64,000 bases of DNA from Trichostrongylus colubriformis (Eukaryota > Nematoda > Chromadorea > Rhabditida > Trichostrongylidae), in the NCBI GenBank assembly GCA_963978905.1, contig OZ022261.1, positions 25,665,686 through 25,729,685 on the forward strand, written 5' to 3'. Below, in pieces: positions 59,001 to 64,000 of this stretch; the first letter of the stretch is position 1, and every line of letters begins with the position of its first letter. A program made the position numbers and the translations under genes. The notes under the pieces are model-generated. The model saw only the letters and a program-made list of their open reading frames with translations, was not told the origin of the DNA and made no database searches.

Positions 59001-62000
59001 TGGTACTGGGATCTTTCTTCTACGGTTATATACTTACACAGGTGCCTCGATTTATATGTCAAGAGACCATGACAGTAATCGACTCTATGGCTATCCATTA
59101 GAAACTTTCTTAAGTTCCTCCGATCTTCGTCCTTCTTTTTTTTTCTTTTTTTCATGAAGCTTTGTTTTACCGGATTCGTATTATAGATACCAGGTGGACT
59201 GCTGGCGCATCACTACGGTGGAAAAAATCTGTTTCTAATCGGAATTTTCGGTAGGTCTAACCGTGTTGGGGGTGGGGGGGAGTCGAGAAATAAAAGCTAC
59301 GAAGAAAATACGTGTGCGCGATAGGACTTTCCAACTAGAACACAGCACACCCGAATTGGGTGACCACGCGCGACAAGTCTACAGCTAGTGATGGTTCACC
59401 CAGCTCACAATGGAACAGTGAGGAACTTGTCGTACAGGGGGAACCAGTTAGCGTGGCGCGGTGGCCTAGTTGCATAGTTCTGGCACACGTCCTGGAGCCA
59501 CTCATTCAGGATTCTGAGAGTGTGAAGTTGTAGCAATGGCACTGAATGATATGCATGCTATCATGTAGAATCAAATGGCTTTGTTTGGGTACTTTTCCTT
59601 GTTTTCAGGCACTGCCGTTTTCACACTGCTCACACCACCCTTTGCGAAAATGGGATACGTCGTCGTGGTCGTCGCCCGATTTGCTGAGGGCTTGTTTGAG
59701 GTGGGTGTGGTATAGACATAGGCGAGATTCCACATGTGGCTCTTTTCTGGATGTAGAGCAAATGTTAAACAAAGTTTATGCCACTTCAGGAATGTATTAC
59801 CGTTTTCATTATTTTGAAATATTTACATACTTTTCTTCCATTGTATTGTAGTTGACTTTGAGTATAAATTTGCTATTGCTACCTATGTTCCCTTATTATG
59901 GAAGTTGGGAACCTTGTGATTGTAAATTGCTGTTTTAAGGGTGTAACGTATCCAGCAATGCATGTGATGTGGAGTCACTGGGCGCCGATACTGGAGAAAA
60001 CAAAGTTGGCGACATTCGCATTTTCCGGTTCCTATTTCGGCACCGTAATATCAATGCCATTGTCGGCCGTGATTGGTCAGACGCTGGGATGGCCATTCAT
60101 ATTCTACTTTTTCGGTTCGTTTTTTATTTGCATTAATGCATGCAGCTACACAGGTCCAGGGTGTTAGGCAGAGAATGCTCCCACTTCCGTTACTGAAGCT
60201 TTTTTGAAGAGACACCGTTGTGGATAATTCTGACCCATAGTGGTATGAGGAGAGTGAAGACGGTAAGCAGTGCAAAAGTAGAAAAAAAAGAAATGAAACT
60301 GTCAAACACCCGCGAATCCTCTACTGTTCCTTGAGAGAGACATGCCTTCGCGCTTTCTACGGCGAGACCAGCTCAGCTAGCCTGTCAACGTTGCCTCACC
60401 CTGCACAGCAAGTCCGCACTCGGCACCTACTGGACCAAAACGCACCCGGGAGAGGCGGCCATAAAAAGTATGATCAAACAGCGCAACGCGATTTTCGCCA
60501 CAGATCATTTCTTCGAGAGTCATCGCACCATTTCAATTGAATTTGTCTTCCCAATTCCTACTTCACCATGACCCATAACGGTGTTTAAAATTGTGGGGTC
60601 TGCCTGATAATCAGCCGTTGTCTTCGGTATTGGTGAGATCCTCTTCTTGATGACATCCTTCCATCTCTTCTGGGGCTTCCCATGGTCGCCGGCCCGAGGT
60701 TTCGAGCTTAGAGCCCTACTTTGGATGACTCTCTAGTCTTCTAAGCGCGTGACGGAAACATCGTATCCGCTGCTCCGTCACCTTCAGCTGGCAGAAGTCC
60801 GCATGACCGCTTTTACTTTCTCATTTCTGACTTTGTCGATCCGTGTCCAGCCGTATGCTCAAGTAAGCCTGAGCTTCGAGTCGACCAACCGCTCCTATAG
60901 CTGCACGATGGTCAGCTCGAACCCTCGGCAGTTAGAGCATTCCATTGCATCCCCTTTCTATGGAAACGATGATACTGGTCCTACAGGCATCTTTAATCTT
61001 TACTTGAACGCACACAGTATAGGTGAATCGAGTGAGCCACCATACTCCGCACTCTCCAAGAGCTTTCCATGCCTACTGCGGTACCCTTATCGAACTAATC
61101 GCCTCCCCAACTTTCATTTCCCTCGGTATCGACGTATTTCTTCTTCCGTCGAGGATGGGATGGATCCAGCCGTTGCCTCTTTCTCTTTTCCTTCTTTGCA
61201 CGAGAGTTTTTATTCAGAACTTTTTTAAACCCTCCGGCGCCCCCCCCCCCTCGACTTCGGCTGGCTTCTTGAAGATGATACCCTCGTTACTCTTAAAGTT
61301 ATTTACCACTCTGACCTTAGGTCTTCTGATGCCGTACTTTTACACGAGTCGAAAGGCGAACTTATCGGCCCCCTTACGTCCAGCTTTTCGTGCTTTTGCT
61401 TCAGCAGCCTTGGCGAAATCTTCTGAGATTAATATCTTCTGCCAACGCTTGTACTGTACAAGGTATGCACTCTTCTTTTGCTTTCTAGAACCTGCCCCTC
61501 GACCCCTGATGCCACGCGCGTCTCAACCAGTTTTCTTCGTCGCATCGTAAGATGACCTGTGCTGCGCTCTTCCGTGTCTCCTAGACCGGACCGTGAAAAC
61601 CTGAGAGGCTTTTCTCAAGCAGTCTTCTTTTGAGGTCGTTCCTTTACACCTTGTGCAACTCCCACCACAAGGCTTCCCTTTTGGTTCTTATTGCTGTTCT
61701 CTTTAGGAGCTCTATGGCAATGTATGCTAGAAGGTGCCTGTGCCGAGCGGCTAGCTCCTTTCCTGGACAGCCCCTTGACGTGCTTTACACTTCTGCAGAC
61801 CGCTCCTCTTACGAGAACATGGTCGGCTCACGTTTGCCTTCCTGTATGTCACCTTTTGTGTCTCACTTTTGCCAAGAATGTGTTACGAACGGCTAAGTCA
61901 TGTTGCCAGGTCGAGAACGCTCTCTCCCTCAGCGATCCGTATCCCAACTCCTCTGCGTCCGTGAAGCCTTTATAGGCTTCTTCTGTCTCTGTCAACTCTG

Positions 62001-63010
62001 TTAAGGTCATCTGTTGGGGTGAGGTTCAAAACTGGTCTAGTGTCTTCGTGGGACTCCAGGAGAACTCGTCCTTCTCGTATTTTGGGCAACTGGCTTGCGA
62101 TGCATACACGCTTATTAAGGTCCGGTATCTCTCGTTTATGTCTATCCTCATACCCATCATTCGTTCGCTGACCTTATTCACGGCACAGACGCAATCCTTG
62201 AGAATTCCACTACCTCGATTGTGATTCCATTCTACTTATTGTATTCCCCATTATAAGAGACCTTGGCACACTCTCCAATCTTTCTCATGCCTTGGCCCTT
62301 TTCCAGCGAATCTATCTCCTGAAAGCAGGGGACTTCTATGTTTCTACGTTTTGGGAGGTCAGCAACCTCTATAGTGTTGCCGGTAAGCAATCCGATATTT
62401 GGAGTCCCAAGTCGAGCTAGCTCCTTGACTGAGGTCGTTCAACCCTCGGTAGCCCTGAACACAGAAGACGAGCGGGGATCATGTGCATCACTTGTGGGTG
62501 GCGTCCTCGCTTTATCACTGGTTCTTGTATGACATGTAGACATGTTTTTCGTGACCGGGTTCCTCCATCAATCGGCCTGTCAATCTGGGCCTGACGCTGG
62601 ATCATTTTTGCAATTCTTGTGAAGTATGGTTTTTGCTCTGACAGGGATCGAACTTAGTGGCTTTCGAAAGCGCAGACGTGAACCAGCGTGCTACATTGCT
62701 GTGTCCCCTTGCAATTCGTGGTAGTTTGCCGTCACACGGTTCAAGTAAGAGCTGAAAAATAACCTGCCAACAACCTCCTTGTCATTATCGCAATTATCCA
62801 GGGCGTCTTTTGATGACTGCCGGGATTGACACCAATTGTTATTTGCTAGTAAGCGATATATACTCATGATAATACGTTTCAGGACTTCTGGGCCTTCTCT
62901 GGTGTTTAGTCTGGGCCAGGAGAGTAAGCGATTTCCCTGCCACTGATCCTCATATCACCACAGAAGAGCTCACTCTTCTACAGCGAGATGCAATCAGTCA
63001 TACCCATTAC
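47100..63010 (+). CDS. SLC17-family MFS transporter, 5' part
   Basis: The exons are 47100-47312, 58958-59041, 59187-59250, 59609-59700, 59940-60114 and 62883-63010, all GT-AG with matching phases, giving 252 residues. The gene continues past the window. The N-terminus gives a first membrane segment (FVAALALLGFANIYAMRANL, then SVAIVEMT). After a short loop comes the family motif VLGSFFYGYILTQIPGG (TM2). Then come TM3-4 (GTAVFTLLTPPF, VVVVVARFAEG), the SLC17 signature GVTYPAMHVMWSHWAP, TM5 (FSGSYFGTVISMPLSAVIG), TM6 and the start of the central cytoplasmic loop (TTEELTLLQRDA). SLC17 members carry anions such as phosphate, sialic acid or glutamate; the substrate here cannot be told. The start is the first in-frame ATG after stops. 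The first intron is 11.6 kb. Confidence 0.88.
47313..49780. other. Transporter intron 1, left part
   Basis: No exon was recognised. Near 49020-49310 is a stretch that resembles 58400-58660 (TTCCTRTTTC, then a T-rich tract, then TCT..ACTGCTACACTGCTAAGCACC). This suggests a dispersed repeat with two diverged copies in the same intron. Confidence 0.4.
49780..51480. repeat. Large inverted duplication, left arm
   Basis: Several blocks are matched, inverted and in the expected reverse order, by 56610-57480: GAGTTAAAGAGGTTGAGCAT near 49835; a long TATCAT-rich tract; TCTTCTGTTGAATAGAAAAT with GCACTATTCATAGCGC near 50110-50190; CCAAAATATACCGAATT near 50803; and GGGTCATCCATGTGCGAGC/GTTTATAGTAAGAGTA (read on the minus strand) near 51260-51370. 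Divergence is substantial. The insertion 50207-50802 interrupts this arm. Confidence 0.65.
50207..50802. mobile_element. Inverted pair of SINE-like units
   Basis: Unit 1 (about 50207-50500) runs left to right and unit 2 (about 50520-50802) is its reverse complement, tail to tail. Matching blocks include AGGCCAACCAAGCCTTCCAT, CAAGTCA..ATAGGCCACATCAC and AATGTGCGGCGCATCCC. Near the outer end of each unit is a tRNA-like B-box segment (GGGATCAAATCCCGC in unit 1). The pair is absent from the corresponding place in the other arm of the large inverted duplication (57027-57055). Confidence 0.7.
51481..53650. other. Intronic sequence, loop of the large inverted duplication
   Basis: No coding similarity. 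A second TATCAT/CATATCA-rich tract lies at about 52010-52130. The phrase around ATGCATCAC..GTGAAATGTGTTCAGGAGGG at 52800 resembles 49605-49670 in direct orientation, so the left arm may itself be part of a longer dispersed repeat. Confidence 0.4.
53690..54380 (-). pseudogene. Decayed mariner transposase
   Basis: On the minus strand MIGDESWNVTIDVNHKKGYHW (54290-54347) is the first catalytic Asp region. After the nested insertion the reading continues through PSLQI, QPEQLSVTIACAKQLRKLAN and LLKHDRVTVTQ (second Asp region). It then becomes LGKEVTLHLAQALDSGYSEF in another frame, a worn version of LGWEVLPHPPYSPDLAPSDYH. Stops and frameshifts are frequent. No terminal repeats were located. Confidence 0.6.
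54044..54280. mobile_element. hAT-like miniature element, copy 2
   Basis: It has the same GGGTGTGTGCAGATATGAC terminal repeats as 6319-6558 and lies in opposite orientation. A perfect 8-bp target duplication TTCGCCAG flanks it (54036-54043 and 54281-54288). At 237 bp it is nearly the same length as copy 1. It interrupts the decayed mariner just after its first catalytic region. Confidence 0.85.
54850..56080. other. Intronic sequence, no supported feature
   Basis: No gene, hairpin or shared repeat could be recognised between the decayed mariner and the tandem repeats. Confidence 0.35.
56090..56460 (+). repeat. Tandem repeat of about 120-bp units
   Basis: Three consecutive diverged units each carry ATATCGGTT-like, GGCTCATGAAC-like, CATATCATTGAGTGAGT-like and CATCATGCACCA-like blocks followed by ATCAATATTGG. 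The units start near 56090, 56210 and 56330, and an incomplete fourth unit begins near 56455. Confidence 0.75.
56610..57480. repeat. Large inverted duplication, right arm
   Basis: This is the inverted partner of 49780-51480. CGATTGTGAATTTTGGAGAG, GTTTATAGTAAGAGTA and GGGTCACCTATGCGCGAGC (56690-56770), GGTACCATAG..CTCATGATAATC (57027-57055 by reverse complement) and the ATATGATA-rich tract (57160-57380) all match in inverted order. It lacks the SINE-like pair. Confidence 0.65.
57289..57648 (-). other. Unrecognised 119-residue open frame at arm edge
   Basis: The minus-strand frame starts MSTLIRCNNNYNGRPIS and includes RTFEELPSQKHF and RRVAELKRLSI, then ends in a low-complexity tail over the ATATGATA tract. 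The AELKRLSI part recurs in the left arm near 49830-49855. The first 85 residues look protein-like, but no splice sites or family match were found. Confidence 0.2.
57737..58396. mobile_element. Diverged relative of the hAT-like element, carrying insertions
   Basis: The left end (GTGCGTGGACTTATGTCG, then AAAAATCGCTTCGCG and CACCCGCGGCGCCATCAGCA) and the inverted right end (58330-58396: GCCGCGGGC..AAGCGATTTTTCGACGT) resemble the arms of 54044-54280. The interior is expanded by unrelated sequence, including the hairpin 57839-57936. It has no clear target duplication. Confidence 0.45.
57839..57936. repeat. Near-perfect hairpin
   Basis: TTATGGCACCGTGGGACCCA..GCATGTGTCGG pairs with CCGACACATGC..TGGGTCTCACAGTGCCATAA around a loop of about 9 bp. 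It is nested inside 57737-58396, which fits insertion of a small foldback element. Confidence 0.75.
58400..58957. other. Transporter intron 1, right end
   Basis: It holds the second diverged copy of the repeat noted near 49020-49310 (TTCCTGTTTCGTGG, a C/T-rich tract and CTACTGTTGCATTACTGAACACC). The last 40 bases are the T-rich acceptor tract of the exon at 58958. Confidence 0.4.
60540..62520 (-). pseudogene. Decayed RTE-type LINE in transporter intron 5
   Basis: On the minus strand, starting near 62170, VSERMMGMRIDINERYRTLISVYASQ and KYEKDEFSWSPTKT correspond to the endonuclease domain. Near 61330-61460, QYKRWQKILISEDFAKAAEAKARKAG followed by KFAFRLV and VRVVNN is the linker before the reverse transcriptase. 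Near 60640-60840, RIRCFRHALRRLESHPK and GRRPWEAPEEMEGCHQ match the C-terminal end. The reverse transcriptase core is missing or unreadable. Frameshifts and stops are many. It lies antisense to the transporter. Confidence 0.65.
62640..62720 (-). repeat. tRNA-like sequence (SINE or pseudogene)
   Basis: The minus strand carries TAGCACGCTGG (A-box-like), and 30 bases later AGTTCGATCCCTGTC (B-box-like), in the correct order for an internal pol III promoter. The stems do not close into a standard cloverleaf, so this is not called as a functional tRNA. Confidence 0.4.
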
Positions 63011-63423
63011 GTGAGTTTTTTGGTTTAGCTTGGGTGTGTACTCTAATGTCAGGACGCCGCACCGCGACGTTCTCCGCGCGACATTGGCGGCGAGTAGTCT
63101 GCCCTAGGTGGGAATCGCGTGTAATTGCACAAAAAGGGCGGCGACCGTATCGACGCCTAATCTTACACTTTTCGCTATATTGGTCTTGTTTTCGTTTTGG
63201 TTTTATTTCATTTATGTATATATTTTGCTCACTTTGGTGTTTCAGTGTTCACACTAGAAGTAGTGTATAGTCCTACAACTTCGCTCGGTTTTTACATGAC
63301 GTTTCCCTCCCGGAGTACGGTACTGAGACCATCTGCTTATTGCTTCTTTACCGCACAGAAGGATTGTGCTAGTCTACTGTACTTGGGTCAAATAAAGTCG
63401 CGAGGGGGGAGCAGGCTACTTTG

Positions 63424-63566
63424 CGTCGACGTCGAAGCTCCTTTCCCTCCCGAGGCTTAGGCTAAAATTGATATCCTCTCCTCCCACATGAAAAAGCATC
63501 AGTCAAAGCACAGGTTTCACCTGCTTTAGCCTAAGCCTGGGAAGAGAAAGAAGCTTTGACGTGGGT
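63424..63566. mobile_element. Foldback miniature element
   Basis: GTCGAAGCTCCTTTCCCTCC..GAGGCTTAGGCTA on the left pairs with TAGCCTAAGCCTGGGAAGAG..AAAGAAGCTTTGAC on the right around a loop of about 55 bp. A C-rich run (63580-63600) follows. Confidence 0.7.
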
Positions 63567-63701
63567 GAGGATTTTGCGTCCACCCCCCCCCCCCCCCCCA
63601 CCCCGAGTTTAATTGACCCGCAGAAGCGCACTGATACAACTTGATACATTCAAACAATACAATAATGACAAAATAATACAATAACACAATTAATTTAACT
63701 A

Positions 63702-64000
63702 TTAGGTTATGCAGAATAAATGGCCGAAACGGACTACTTTTTTCAAAACGCCATAACTTCGCTCAGACACAACTTTATTTGTCGAAATAAAAACCATTCG
63801 AATCTACACAACCTTGCCAACGATCTGGTAAAAAAATATGCCATCATGTTCAAATTCAGGATTGCGAAAATTAATGAAGTAAACGATGGCATTTTCAACA
63901 TGCATCGTTTCGGCGAACTCCTTCTGACCCAGGTTTGCATCGAGAACCGGGAAAAAGTGGTAATTCGTCAGAGATAGGTCTGAGGAATAAGGGGGGTGAG
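63702..64000 (-). mobile_element. Mariner element cut by the window edge
   Basis: It starts with a mariner-type terminal repeat (TTAGGTTATGCAGAATAAATG). On the minus strand from the edge, YSSDLSLTNYHFFPVLD is a variant of the PYSPDLAPTDYHFF catalytic motif, followed by LGQKEFAETMHVENAIVYFI and a C-terminal NPEFEHDGIFF. The N-terminal part lies beyond the window. The Pro-to-Ser and Ala/Pro-to-Ser/Leu changes in the motif suggest decay. Confidence 0.7.

Noticed and set aside
59460..59530. tRNA-like stretch in transporter intron 4
   Set aside because: GTGGCCTAGTTGC resembles an A box, but no B box follows at the right distance.
63197..63460. Seventh transporter exon
   Set aside because: No SLC17-like residues follow the loop reading that ends at 63010; the frame runs into a foldback element, so the next exon lies beyond the window.

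Overview
The window is animal nuclear DNA and most resembles a clade V (strongylid, hookworm-like) nematode. The evidence is short introns with TTTCAG-type acceptors, exon-by-exon nematode-style trehalose-6-phosphate synthase, and a heavy load of mariner, Tc1, RTE-type LINE and palindromic miniature elements. The species is an inference; no rRNA, mtDNA or marker locus is present.

Three or four protein-coding genes are supported, all on the + strand. (1) The 3' part of a LACTB2-like metallo-beta-lactamase-fold endoribonuclease gene (7059-11946, four exons). Its 5' exons were not found and its last intron is 4.2 kb of nested repeats. (2) A complete trehalose-6-phosphate synthase gene (27039-37310). 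I reconstructed it as 32 phase-consistent exons giving 1,231 residues: a GT20 synthase domain followed by a HAD phosphatase-like domain. One intron uses a GC donor and splits the HAD nucleophile motif. (3) A small, unrecognised five-exon gene model (43596-45756, 185 residues). (4) The 5' part of an SLC17-family (sialin/VGLUT/Na-Pi type) major-facilitator transporter (47100-63010, six exons, 252 residues). It has an 11.6-kb first intron and runs off the right edge.

Everything else is mobile or repetitive. 1-5 kb: a degenerate Tc1-like element with long IR/DR ends and a foldback element. 5-14 kb: palindromic TTAA elements, a hAT-like miniature element nested in another repeat, a 0.9-kb element with mariner-like ends, and tandem repeats. 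14.9-17.3 kb: a decayed RTE-type LINE, minus strand. 18.8-20.0 kb: a mariner with perfect ends but a broken transposase. 20-27 kb: mostly unassigned AT-rich sequence upstream of the trehalose gene. 35.6-40.1 kb: an internally deleted mariner inside the trehalose gene, then three fragments of another mariner, two of them fused into an inverted pair. 40-43 kb: foldback elements and a tRNA-derived SINE with a perfect target duplication. 49-58 kb, inside the transporter's first intron: a multi-kilobase inverted duplication whose one arm carries an inverted SINE-like pair absent from the other, a decayed mariner interrupted by a hAT-like element, and tandem repeats. 60.5-62.5 kb: a second LINE. 63.7 kb to the end: the start of another mariner.

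The genes do not form an obvious pathway. The strongest discoveries are structural: insertions dated relative to each other because an adjacent or inverted copy preserves the empty site.
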